Source of the DNA: Desmodus rotundus
Lineage: Eukaryota; Chordata; Mammalia; Chiroptera; Phyllostomidae
Assembly: GCF_022682495.2 (NCBI RefSeq)
Contig: NC_071393.1
Span: 102,351,010 to 102,415,009 of the forward strand
Direction: 5' to 3'
DNA: 64,000 bases
A model generated the notes under the pieces. That model saw nothing but the letters and a program-made list of their open reading frames with translations. It did no database searches and was not told the DNA's origin. A program made the position numbers and the translations under genes. Position 1 is the first letter of the stretch. Every line of letters starts with the position of its first letter. Positions 47,358-57,886 of this stretch are shown in pieces.

Positions 47358-47524
47358 ATTTGCAGAGTAAATTTGTGGCCAAAGAAGGTGAAGTACAGAG
47401 TCTACATAGTAAGCTCACAGATACCTTGGTATCAAAACAGCAACTGGAGCAAAGACTAATGCAGTTAATGGAATCAGAGCAAAAATGGGTGAACAAAGAA
47501 GAGTCTCTACAAATGCAAGTTCAG
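47358..47524 (+). CDS. KTN1 coding exon 10 (coiled coil)
   Basis: Encodes residues 517-572 (DLQSKFVAKEGEVQSLHSK, LTDTLVSKQQLEQRLMQLM, ESEQKWVNKEESLQMQVQ). Phase 1 in, phase 0 out, 167 bp. Strong heptads (LEQRLMQLMESEQ). The acceptor is TTGTTACAG, the donor CAG|GTATCT. It immediately precedes the repeated exon cassette. Confidence 0.96.
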
Positions 47525-47818
47525 GTATCTAATTTTCTCTCTTTTAAAAAATAAAGGTGGGCAATTGTTGGATGTGTCTGTGTAGAAGAGAGAGGGGAGT
47601 CTACCTTATCTTAATTCTGGAGTGGTGATGAATAATTAGAATTAATCTTTGAGCAGTTGACACTATATAGATGTTTGAATATGTACTTGAAGATGTCCTT
47701 AACCACAGTCTTAGGCTTTTTGTATTGGATTAGGAATAGCACAACACATTTTTATTTTCTACTTTACAAATTAACTCTCTAAAAAGAATGCCTAATTACT
47801 GATGTTTTAAAATGATGC

Positions 47819-49975
47819 TTGACTTCTGGTCAAGATGGCAGCGTAGGTAAATACAGCTCTCCTCCTCATACAACCACATCAAAATTGCAACTGAAATATA
47901 TATCAGCCATCACTCAGAAACTGAGCTGAACAGCAGTCTGACAACTGCGGAATTAAAGAAACAGGGACCACCACATCCATCCAAAGTGGTAGGAGGTGTG
48001 GAGACACAGAACGGGCTGGTTCCACACCCACATATGGTGGATAAGAGTTTGGGAGGGATGTCTCGGAGTGAAGAGTCCCAGCCCCACACCAACCCTGCAG
48101 CCTAGGATTCCAGTGCCAGAAAGAGAAATCCTTATAACTTCTGGCTGCAAAACCCAGCAGGGATTGAGTCAGTGGAAGAAACTTCCGGAGTCCCAAGCAG
48201 TTGCTTTTAAAGGACTGACAGAAGCACTTACTCAGACTTACTCCCTCCAAGCTCTAGCACTGGGTTAGCAGCTTGAAAAGTACTAGTGGCATACATGGAG
48301 GAACTGAAGTGCCTGGCATTAAGGGGAACAGGGGGATAGCTTTCTCCCAGACAGAAAGGAGGGCAGATGCCATTGTCCCTTTTCTGAACCCTCCCCCGAA
48401 AGAGCCAAAGAGCCAGCAGGCAGTTGCCATATCTGAGTCTCTGTCAGCCTGGCTAACATTGTTTGCCCCATACTGGAGATCCCTTGGGGCTCCCTCCCAC
48501 CCAACTTATGGGCCCACCCAAGCTGTTAACAGAGACTTTTCCACATGAATGGCTGGTCTTGGCTCTGATTCACAATTTCCTGAATCCTCTTAAATAACCA
48601 ACAGCCATCCACCGTGAGCCCCCAGCACCTGTACCTCTTGCTGAATGACCCCAAACTGGCACTAGCAGCAGCCAGCCTAGATTCACAGCTTGGCTTTGCC
48701 TGGGAATCTCCAAGCCCAGCACAAGTAGCAGCCATCTCAGATTGCTTTATAGCTCTGGGAAGGTGGCCCCAGACATAACACAGTGTGGGGGTGGACCTTG
48801 CCCTGCACCACCCAGGAAGCCCTAGAATCGGTTCCCCCACTGGAGATCTACAGACCATGCCAGAGCACCACCACCCTGCCTGGGCGCAGCTAATCCTCCA
48901 TGGAGGGTGGAGATTTGTGGTCAGTGGTCATAGCTAGTCCTTGCAGCTGACTGGCCTGGGTAAATCCCTCCCATTGATCTGCCAGCAGACGAAGCTGAGA
49001 ATCAAATCAGTGATTTGGAACATAAGGAAGCAAAAAGCGAGCAATCAGAATTACAAGAAAAAAAAGAATACAATAAAACGAAGATAGAGTAAGTAGCTTC
49101 TGGGACAACTTCAATAGGTCCGACATTTGCATCATAGGGGTACCAGAAGAAGAAGAGAAAGAGCAAGAAACTGGAAATCTATTTGAAAAAATAATGAAAG
49201 AAAACTTAACTGAATTTGGTGAAAGAAAGAGACACGCAAGTCCAGGAAGCACTGAGAGTCTCAAACAAGATGGATATAAAGAGGCCCCCTCCAAGACACA
49301 TCATAGTTAAAATGCCAATCGTTAAAGAGAATCTTATAAGCAGCAAGAGAAAAGCAGTTAATTACCTACAGAGGAGTGCCCATAAGACTGTCAGCTGATT
49401 TCTCAAAAGAAACTTTGCAGGCTAGAAGGGATTGGCAAGAAATATTAGAAGTCATGAAAAGCAGGGACCTACAGCCAAGATTGCTTTATCCAGCAAAGAT
49501 ATCATTTAGAATCGAAGGGCAGATAAAGAGTTTTCCAGACGAAAAAAACTAAAAGTTTACCATCACGAAACCATTATTATATGAAAGGGACTTACTTAAG
49601 AAAAATAAGATCAGAAGTAGGAACAGTAAAATGGCAATAAACATGTCTGTCAACAACTGAATCTAAAAAACAAACTAAGCAAACAAGAACAGACAGAATC
49701 ATGGATATGGAGAATGTTTTGATGGTTGCCATATGGGAGGGGGATATGGGAAAGTAGGTGAAAGGGCATTAAAAAGTGCAAATAGGTAGTTACAGAATAG
49801 TCATGGGGATGTAAAGTATAGTTATAGGAAATGGAGTAGCCAAAAAACCTTTATGCATGGCCCATGGACATAACAGTGGTGTGGGGATTGCCTGAGGGAG
49901 TTGGGGGTGCTGTGTGGAGGGAGGCAAAGGGGGAAGAATTGGGACAGTCATAGTAGCATAATAACATAATTAAAA
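47819..49975 (+). mobile_element. HAL1-like half-LINE, older subfamily (copy F)
   Basis: Starts GACTTCTGGTCAAGATGGCA and ends TAGTAGCATAATAACATAAT plus A-run. The ORF1 remnant at 49130-49560 reads IIGVPEEEEKEQETGNLFE, then SADFSKETLQARRDWQEI-type and PRLLYPAKISFRIEG-type sequence, with frameshifts. Its 5' part (47900-49000) shares its type with copy D and differs from copies A, C, E and G. The flanks AAAATGATG and AAAATGACATG may be an eroded duplication. No ORF2. It lies in the intron just before cassette 1. Confidence 0.78.
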
Positions 49976-50119
49976 AAAAATGACATGGTGTCTTTTAGAA
50001 TCAAAGAATGCCTATTTAAAGATAAACACATGTACCTTAGTTTGTTCATGTGTATTTGTATATTTGTTAACAGTACACTTTTCTCCCTCTCCTTTTTGTT
50101 TGGTTTCTATTTATGAAAG

Positions 50120-50188
50120 GATATTTTGGAACAGAACGAAGCTTTGAAAGCTCAAATTCAACAATTCCATTCCCAGATAGCAGCCCAG
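50120..50188 (+). CDS. KTN1 coding exon 11 (cassette 1, 69-bp exon)
   Basis: Encodes residues 573-595 (DILEQNEALKAQIQQFHSQ, IAAQ). Phase 0 at both ends; 23 codons, so it can be skipped in frame. The acceptor TTTATGAAAG is weak for lack of pyrimidines next to AG; the donor is CAG|GTAATG. It opens the first of three exon triplets and aligns with coding exons 14, 17 and 20 (Asn6, Leu9, Gln14, Gln23 shared). Confidence 0.96.
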
Positions 50189-51331
50189 GTAATGGTGCTT
50201 TCTTATTGCTTATCATTACTAATAGCTTCCTAGCTGTGTAACTAACCATCTATCTCAGTGCCTGTTGAGTTCTGAGCACTGGATTAGTAGTCAGGAGACT
50301 AGTCAGTGAGTCAACATTGATAATCCTGAGTGCTGAGCATTCTGATAATTATATATAGTGCTGAGGGAAAACAATCCAAATCCAGCTAATTGAGAGGTGG
50401 GTTAGAATTTTTTAAGAGGGAAAAATATCCACAATTCTGTCATTAAAGAGGAGGAATTGGTCAGATGGTATAAAGATAGTATTTTATGTATTAGAAGTGC
50501 TCACTAAAATTGACTAGCCATAGGGCAAATTTTATATGCCCTCAGGGTGTAGCAATATGTTAACCGTGACTCTTGTGTCACATGTGCAAAAGCATCGTTC
50601 AGTATAATGAGTGGGGACACCTTCTAAAATCTTGCAAGTGGCATTATAAGACCTGTTTTTCTTTGGCAGCGTTTTTATGGAACATGATAGATAGGTAGAT
50701 GTAGATATAGTCTTTAGAATATAAGTAATAGAACATTCAGGAAAAAAGAGAAAACATTCCCGAGTACGTGTTTCCATAATACACATACTGAATTTTAATT
50801 CTTCAACTTTATCACTCTAAAAATTGGTTGTAGAAAAAGTATTAACTTAGAATACAAGTCATCTTTCTGTATAAAAAGTAATTATCAATTCAAACTGGAT
50901 TGAAGTCTTAAGTTACAAGCTAAAAGGTAGCTCTAGAAAATTTATTGAGCATTAAATACTTATAGGATGCTGTCAGTACCTTTTAAAAAGTAAAGATGAG
51001 CATAGATAATGCCAAAATACTTAATTCTTACCTTAATCATGAACTGTATCATTTCATTATTGGAAATTGTTAGTTAGGAACAGAAGCACAGAGATGAAAA
51101 ACAGTTGTGGCTGTTTTTCCTGTCTTGTTCCTTTGTTGGTTGTTGGTGATCAAATTTGCCTTCAAAATAATAGCTACTATTTATTGCACACTCATCATTG
51201 GCCAGATGCTACCTTAATAGTTTTATATACATTAATTTATTTTACGTTTTAAATCTGTTGTGATGATTATTGTACAGCTTTTAAACTTTGTCTTATATGC
51301 TTTTATGTTGACACCTATTTTTCTTTCTTAG
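50189..51331 (+). other. KTN1 intron with a MIR relic
   Basis: At 51160-51270, AATAGCTACTATTTATTGCA and TACATTAATTTATTTTACG are an antisense MIR. The remainder shows no feature. Ends TTTTCTTTCTTAG. Confidence 0.5.
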
Positions 51332-51369
51332 ACCTCTGCTTCAGTTCTAGCAGAAGAATTACATAAAGT
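51332..51369 (+). CDS. KTN1 coding exon 12 (cassette 1, 38-bp exon)
   Basis: Encodes residues 596-607 plus two bases (TSASVLAEELHK, then Val split across the junction). Phase 0 in, phase 2 out, only 38 bp. The donor is GT|GTAAGC. It aligns with coding exons 15 and 18. Its small size means recognition depends on its strong acceptor and donor. Confidence 0.95.
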
Positions 51370-52043
51370 GTAAGCCTGCCTTTCTACATTTCTCTTATAA
51401 TTGCTTAGTACCCGTTAACAGATACCTGTTAGATTCAACACTTAGGATTAATTTTATATTATATCTTGTTCAGCAAATACTCTCAAGTAGATTTGGAACA
51501 ACTTTTGTTCCCCCTCCCCCAATACCCCCCTAGTGATTTGTTTCCTGGAGAGATGTTTTTATATCTTCCTCATAAAAAAAGTTGGGGAAATTTTTTTTCA
51601 TTTGGGCTTGAGCAGCTATATGGGAGAGGTAATTGTGATTTGAAATCAGTGGAAGTAAATTAGTTTTTGTATCTAATAAGTAGTAGTAGGTACTCTGTAT
51701 CTTAGTTCTGTGGTAGTGCCCAAAACAAAGTTCTGGAGGGTTTTTTTGTATTAATGTAATTGAGTTCAAAGGACTAAAATACGGTTTTGACATTGTCATG
51801 CTTGTAGCTTAAAAAAAACTCCATTCTTTGATCTCAAGTTTTAAAATAGGGATAGGTGTTTTAGGGAGCTGTAGTAATGCATATGAGAGTCATTCCTAAA
51901 CTGAAAGGAGCTAAAAAATGGAAGGTACATTTACGTGAGAAACTACTACGAGGATGATCGTGTTTAAGGCTTTTTTTAACCCTTTGATTTGTGATTTGAC
52001 TTCTAAATGTTTATTGAATGTACAAACGTAATTCTCATTAAAG

Positions 52044-52134
52044 GATTGCAGAAAAGGATAAGCAGATAAAGCAGACTGAAGATTCCTTAGCAAATGAACA
52101 TGATCATTTAACAAGTAAAGAGGAGGAACTTAAG
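52044..52134 (+). CDS. KTN1 coding exon 13 (cassette 1, 91-bp exon)
   Basis: Completes Val608 and encodes to residue 638 (IAEKDKQIKQTEDSLANEH, DHLTSKEEELK). Phase 2 in, phase 0 out. The acceptor CTCATTAAAG is weak, the donor AAG|GTACAG. It shares I-x-x-K-D-x-x-[IL]-x-x-x-E-x-x-L and a C-terminal KEEEL-type end with coding exons 16 and 19. Confidence 0.95.
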
Positions 52135-52496
52135 GTACAGTAATTATTATAAATGGCTGCAGTGTTTTACAGGCATTGCGTTACCCTGATCTTGCAATCA
52201 GTATACGTGTCTGTGAAGATGGGAAAATACTCCAGAATTCATTTGAGAAGTGTTTCTTTCTAAACTGCATAATCCTTTTTAGCCATCTAAGAGGAAAAGT
52301 TTAAAGGGTTTTTCTCACATGATCTAATTTATAATAATTGGGGAAATATACTAAACAACAGATATTGATGGTTTCACTTTCTAATTTAAGAAATTGTCAT
52401 TTGAGACTTTGAGACCTTTGCTTAAATAGAAAAGAGATTTACAACTTCAGAGTCAATTATATTAAATATTTCTCATTCCATTTTTCCTTCTTCTAG

Positions 52497-52565
52497 GATA
52501 TACAGAATATGAATTTTTTATTAAAAGCTGAAGTGCAAAAATTACAGGCCCGGGCAAATGAACAG
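52497..52565 (+). CDS. KTN1 coding exon 14 (cassette 2, 69-bp exon)
   Basis: Encodes residues 639-661 (DIQNMNFLLKAEVQKLQAR, ANEQ). Phase 0/0, 23 codons. Acceptor CCTTCTTCTAG, donor CAG|GTAGAT. Aligns with coding exon 11 over its whole length; DIxxxNxxLKAE is shared almost residue for residue. Confidence 0.96.
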
Positions 52566-53092
52566 GTAGATCTTTATTGCTTTTCAGCATTTACCTCAGA
52601 TTTTCAGTTCATTTACACTTACATTATTGGTGTTGCAAGCCCTCGTTTTACTCATGTAGATAGTGGACAAGGGTACTGGCCACTCATGTCTGGCTGCATG
52701 GTGTGCTGTTGAAATCCCTTCTGTTTGACTACAACTCTCACAACCCACGTCGATGCTAAATATTTTCACGTTGAAATCAGTGTTCGATCCAGTGAATTGA
52801 CCACTTTTGAGGTACCAGAGGAACAGTTATAATAACACTCTTACTGTGCTGATATGTTTTGGCCTTTTGCCATTTAATTTTAAAAGGGTATATCTTTTTA
52901 TTAGGATAAAAGTTTGTCACTGAGAAGTACAAAATATTGAACAACCAAAAGTATTACAGCAATGTATGATACTGCTTTAACTTTAGTCCACATATTTGAA
53001 AATGTAACTTTTTAATATGTAAAAACAAGTAAAAGAATAGTTTAGAGTATTTCCTGAGAAATGATGTAATTCTCATCTCATTCTAAACACAG

Positions 53093-53130
53093 GCTGCTGC
53101 AGCACATGAACTGGAGAAAATGCAGAAAAG
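53093..53130 (+). CDS. KTN1 coding exon 15 (cassette 2, 38-bp exon)
   Basis: Encodes residues 662-673 plus two bases (AAAAHELEKMQK, then Ser split across the junction). Phase 0/2. The donor is AAAAG|GTGATT. Same size and phases as coding exon 12. Its Glu-Leu pattern (HELEKM) aligns with AEELHK. Confidence 0.95.
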
Positions 53131-53283
53131 GTGATTAATGTATTGTTGTACATGGAGCTGTTCTATGTTTATATCCAATGTAATTACAGAAAATATTACT
53201 GCTTGTAGCTGATAGTTGTGCACATAATTTTTGTGAATTTTCTGAATATATGAAGTATTTCAATTGATTTTTTTCCCCTATAG

Positions 53284-53365
53284 TATTCACGTTAAGGATG
53301 ATAAAATAAGTTTGCTTGAAGAGCAGCTACAATGTGAAATTTCAAACAAAATGGAAGAATTTAAG
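53284..53365 (+). CDS. KTN1 coding exon 16 (cassette 2, 82-bp exon)
   Basis: Completes Ser674 and encodes to residue 701 (IHVKDDKISLLEEQLQCEI, SNKMEEFK). Phase 2/0, 82 bp, three codons shorter than coding exons 13 and 19. Acceptor TTTTTTCCCCTATAG, donor AAG|GTGTGT. Confidence 0.95.
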
Positions 53366-53729
53366 GTGTGTGATTAAGCTTGTCAACTCAGCTCTTTTGA
53401 AGAACCTTGTCATAGTTTTCAGTTGAAGTGACTGCTTATACAAATAGTGAATTTTATTGTACACTTTTTGGCTAGATTATCTTGTCTCTTACATAAACTT
53501 TTGAAATTTGGTTTGCTATAGCCTTTTCTCACACTTTTCAGTTTCAGTTGGTAGTTTGTGATGGTTTTATCTGCCTCCATTGTTGGTGTGGTGCTAGTTT
53601 CCGGTTCATGGCCAACCAGCTTGAGTACTGCAGAGCATTCTGATTGCCAGGGTGCATGCATCTCTGTATGTAGCATGATTTCCTTTTTCCTTTTTTTTTT
53701 TTTTTGCTTTTATTTAATAGGAATCCTGT

Positions 53730-53927
53730 CAGGGGTGTCCAACCTTTTGGCGTCTCTGCGCCACACTGGAAGAAGAAAAGTTGTCTTGGGCCACACGTTA
53801 AATACATTGTGACATATGATCACAAAAAAATCTCAATGTTTTAAGTAAATTTGCAATTTTGTATTGGGCCACGTTCACAGCCATCCTGAGCTGCATGCAG
53901 CCACAGGCTGCAGGTTGGATGCCCCTA
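53730..53927 (+). mobile_element. MER30-like hAT element
   Basis: Starts CAGGGGTGTCCAACCTTTTG and ends GCAGGTTGGATGCCCCTA, matching inverted ends. Inside are CACACTGGAAGAAGAAAAGT, TGTCTTGGGCCACACGTTAA and AATCTCAATGTTTTAAGTAA, all typical of MER30. Short, non-coding, and opposite in orientation to the copy at 40800-40996. Confidence 0.8.
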
Positions 53928-54294
53928 AGTACTCACTTAGTGAAAGCAGGGTTTCCCAAATTCCATTGGCACAAACTGTTCAACTCTGTGAAAACAGTTT
54001 CAGCACCATTTTGGGATAAACCACATGACTGAATTAGTGGGCTCAGTAGAAATTGTGGTTTTAGAGATTATTGTTTATGTACTTTATACTGGTAGTCTCG
54101 ATTGTATTAATCGAAACTGAGAAATGGAGCCGTGTGAGATTTGCATTCTTATGTATGTCAGTGTGTAATTTACCTATCTCTGTATTAGTACTTAAAACAA
54201 TAACATGGGCTTGATTTTTTTTGAGAACCCATTTAGACGATTGCTTTGTTAACATTTTCTTAATAAAACAGTAATTTGAGATTCTTCCTCCCAG

Positions 54295-54363
54295 ATTTTA
54301 AGTGACCAAAACAAAGCATTACAATTAGAAGTTCAGAAACTACAGACTCTTATTTCTGAACAG
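54295..54363 (+). CDS. KTN1 coding exon 17 (cassette 3, 69-bp exon)
   Basis: Encodes residues 702-724 (ILSDQNKALQLEVQKLQTL, ISEQ). Phase 0/0. Acceptor TTCTTCCTCCCAG is strong, donor CAG|GTAAGG. LxxEVQKLQ is shared with coding exon 14. The intron after it, at 7.6 kb, is the longest in the cassette region. Confidence 0.96.
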
Positions 54364-54705
54364 GTAAGGATTTTCATGAGTTACAAAGTAGAATATCCAA
54401 TATATTATAAGGTCTGCTTCTTCTTAAATAGTAACCAACTCATTCATTTTGAGAAATTTTGCTTAAGTATAGATGTCTTTTAATTGCATTTCTGTTGTTC
54501 CTGTGCTTATCAAATAGCTAAATTAAGTAAAATATAATTTTTCTTCCTGAGAGGAAGTTAATGCTGATATGTTTATCAGCACCCCCTCTCCCCCAAAGAA
54601 AGAGAAGTGTAAAAGTTTGCATAAAAAGAATTTTTAAAGCCATTTTGATACACTTGGCTCTCAGGATAAAAGTCTTTAGACTTGGAGCCTGATTTTCTCT
54701 AAGGC

Positions 54706-54905
54706 AGCATGGTTTCTTAAAAAAAAGAATGGATTTGAAACCTAATCCAGCCCTTCAAGCAGAGTGACATTGATCAAATTGCTTAACCTTTCTGAAACCT
54801 CTTGTTCCAAGTCTTTCACATTTTATTTATATCATAAACTTGGTAGATTTAAATGGGCAAGTTTATGTGCTTAGGCTAGTGCTTCACAGATAGCAGACAT
54901 CTTAA
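54706..54905 (+). mobile_element. MIR SINE
   Basis: Sense MIR: AAGCAGAGTGACATTGATCA, AATTGCTTAACCTTTCTGAA and AGGCTAGTGCTTCACAGATA. The core TTGCTTAACCTTTC is recognisable. Old. Confidence 0.55.
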
Positions 54906-57278
54906 ATCTTAATATCTTTCCCTTAGAATATTTATTTTTTCCATCTCATTCCCAGCCCGTACCAGCATCATACTTTTTTTCATATTTATAGTAAGCCATC
55001 AGAACTGTAGCAGCTTGAATGAGCATGGCTGCCTGAACTAGAGCCCCAGGCAACATCCACTTTGTGCCTGTTTCTGAGACTCGCCTTCATACTCTCCTTC
55101 TGTACAACTCTTCAAATTTCAGTTTTTAAAAATACTCTAAAAATTATTGACACATTAAAATAGAAGCTTTGCATGTGTTTGTAATACCGTTAAATTTTTA
55201 GAATGCACTTTTATTAGACGCTGAAATGTAAGTTATTGCAAACAATAGCTCTTCCTTCATAGACATGTGCTTCCTTTTTTATTTTAAAATTCACATTTAT
55301 GCAGGTATTGAATTGGTATAAGTAGATGTGCCAAATACTGTGGAAGTACTCTGTTAACATCTGTTTACTTGTCAAGAAGTAATCCACTTATTTTTCTACC
55401 CCCTTCAGTTGATATTAAGTGCTTTGCTTAATCTTTATTACTTTGTATTCTCTTTACCCTTGCAAACTAAAGGTAGTAGGTGAGAAAATTCTGAACAGAT
55501 GATATTTAGTGCAGGCATATGACCTCATGCCTCTATGATTCTAAAATGGTGTTAAATCTTATTTTAAATCTTAATCTTATCTCACTTTGTTGTGGTATAG
55601 TTTATAAGCGATACAATATTTCAATTGTAAGTTTCTTTCTACTTCTTTAACTTAATCTTTATTCTACATTGTTTTCCATTACCATTTAGTTCTACTACTT
55701 AATTTGTCATCCATCTCTGATGTCTGGTTGTGTCTTACAGTCTCTAGTTTCAGTTTAGTTGGCAGCCTTTTAAATTTTTAGTGCTACCTGAAATACCCGC
55801 TGTCAGATGCAACATCAAGGACTTGGATTAGATTGATATGATAGGTGTTATTTGGTTGTGTTAATTCTTACCCAGAAAAGCAGAATGTATTTTTTGTAAG
55901 TTGGTTATCAGAGATTCTGGAACACGTATTTCAATATATAAAGTTCATACTTTCTAAAATTAAATTCATGGGAGATAGATTCAGAAGTGTCTAGGCATTT
56001 GTTTCTATTCTAAAATTCTAGTCGTAAAGGTGCTGGTAATTCCTACTGAATTTTTAAAAACATTTTAACTTTTGTTCTGTACCAAAAATGGTATTCTCCA
56101 TCATTAGACAAGAGTAAAACCATTAGCTTTAAATTGTTCTTTTTCTTAAAGTTAATACGATACCCTAAAACTTGCTATTCTAGTATCTTATGTAAACTAT
56201 CACATGTAGCAGTTAATAAAAAAAAAAGAATATTTTTTAAACTCCTCTAATTTCTTTCTTAGCCTTTTATCTACTATGAGGTTTCTGTGTAATTTTAAAT
56301 ATTGTTAAAATAACAACTTTTGGCATGAGATTGATTTTTTTAATGAATAAGTTTTATGAAGTTTTATAAATAGTCCACAGAACAAAATTTCATAGTCATT
56401 TGAGTCCTTTTTTTTTTTTTTTTTTGCTTAAAAATTATTTGATAAGAGTGGAAACTCACTTTGTGGTACTAAGTTAAGCTCTTTGGTAATTAGATTTTTT
56501 TTCTCTTGTTGTGAAAGTTCTTTTTAAAAAAATTGTAATAAACGTGACTGTGGTGGTGTTTTTTGGTTGTAGTTCTGACTTACCTATCTCATCTTGGCAG
56601 ACCAAGAGCCATCTCTAGGACCTTTTCTCTGGTCATTTTTATTGCTATTGGTAATGAAAGAAAAGATAAATATTAGTATAATTTTCATTTTTTCCATTTC
56701 TACCTTTCTTTAACCCTTTGCTACCCAGTAGTCAGAATTCCAAGTGACAGTTGAGAGATGAACAGTTCAGTTATGAAGGACTAAAGGACAAAAAGGACTA
56801 AAAAAAGTTTAGTCCTTTTGCCCCATGGATTTATATCCTGGAGGAAGAGATTAAGTTTATTGAAGCAGAAACCAACAATGATGCCAGGTTGTTGTTTCTT
56901 GAGGTGTAGGAAGCAGAAAGGCAGCAAATACCGGGTAAGGTAAACTGTTTATGCACTAAAGAAGAGAAAGCTCCATTTGGGATGTCAGCCTGTGGATAGA
57001 TGATGCAAATAGATTAGTTACAAAAATCTCATTTATTCTGAATAAGATAAAACTTTCTTGTGGTGGGGTTCTTAGGCGTCCTTTTTATTTTTTGGTTAGC
57101 CCACTGTGCTTATTGAGTACCCACTGTGTGCCCAGTGCCTTAGGAACACTCAGCCCCAGCCCTTCCCTCTAGGTTCTCACAGTTCAGCCAGCTGGGCCAA
57201 GAAGCAGGTAGGACATGGAGTCCTTTTATTTTTTAGCATCTTGACTTTTGCAAAGGAGCAACCTGGCTTTTTATTCTT
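54906..57278. other. KTN1 intron sequence, nothing clear
   Basis: About 2.4 kb of AT-rich sequence. Near 57100-57190, TTATTGAGTACCCACTGTGT recalls antisense L2 or MIR. No RNA gene, exon or well-preserved element seen. Confidence 0.35.
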
Positions 57279-57504
57279 TTTTTTTTTTTTTTTTTTAATT
57301 ATTTTCAGAGAGAGGGGAAGAGAGGGAGAAAGAGAGGGCGAGAACCATCGATGTATGGGAGAAACATCAGTTGGTTGCCTCTTGTATGCCGCTAACCAGG
57401 GACCTGGCCCACAACCCAGGCATGTGCCCTGACTGGGAATCAAACTGGAAACCTTTCAGTGCACAGGATGGTGCTGAGTCCACTGAGCCACACCAGCCAA
57501 GGCA
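57279..57504 (-). mobile_element. Ves SINE
   Basis: Reverse Ves: poly-T, TTTTCAGAGAGAGGGGAAGA purine tract, ACCAGGGACCTGGCCCACAA, reverse B box GGGAATCAAACTGG and head CCACACCAGCCAAGGC. The target duplication CTTTTTATTCTT flanks it. It lies 46 bases from the + strand Ves at 57551, a head-to-head pair. Confidence 0.88.
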
Positions 57505-57550
57505 ACTTTTTATTCTTAATTCTGTTAGATTTTTAAGATTCAGTGATTAA

Positions 57551-57762
57551 ACCCTGGCTGGTATGGCTCAGTGGATTGAGTGCCAGCCTGTGAACCAAAG
57601 GGTTGCTGGTTGGATTTAGTCTGGGCACATGCCTGGGTTGTGGGCCAGATCCCCAGTTGGAGATGTGTGAGCAGCAACCACACATTGATGTTTCTCTCTC
57701 ATTCTCTCTCTCTCCCCCTTCCCCCTCTCTCTAAAAATAAATAAATAAAATCTTTAAAAAAA
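57551..57762 (+). mobile_element. Ves SINE, complete with perfect target duplication
   Basis: Sense Ves: ACCCTGGCTGGTATGGCTCA head, CAACCACACATTGATGTTTC, CT-rich tract, AAAAATAAATAAATAAAATC tail. A perfect 16-bp target duplication, AAGATTCAGTGATTAA, lies at 57535-57550 and 57763-57778. A relatively recent insertion. Confidence 0.95.
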
Positions 57763-57886
57763 AAGATTCAGTGATTAAGATTATTAAGTAATAAAACTAT
57801 GGGGACAGGAAATTTTTTTCTTTTTGCCCTACTTTCTGGTTGTATTTTATTACAGAAGAATTCATTATTATTAAGATGTAGTTTTG

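Noticed and set aside
47339..47554. Separate small gene at coding exon 10
   Set aside because: The frame is KTN1 coding exon 10 plus flanking intron bases; acceptor and donor match the kinectin reading.
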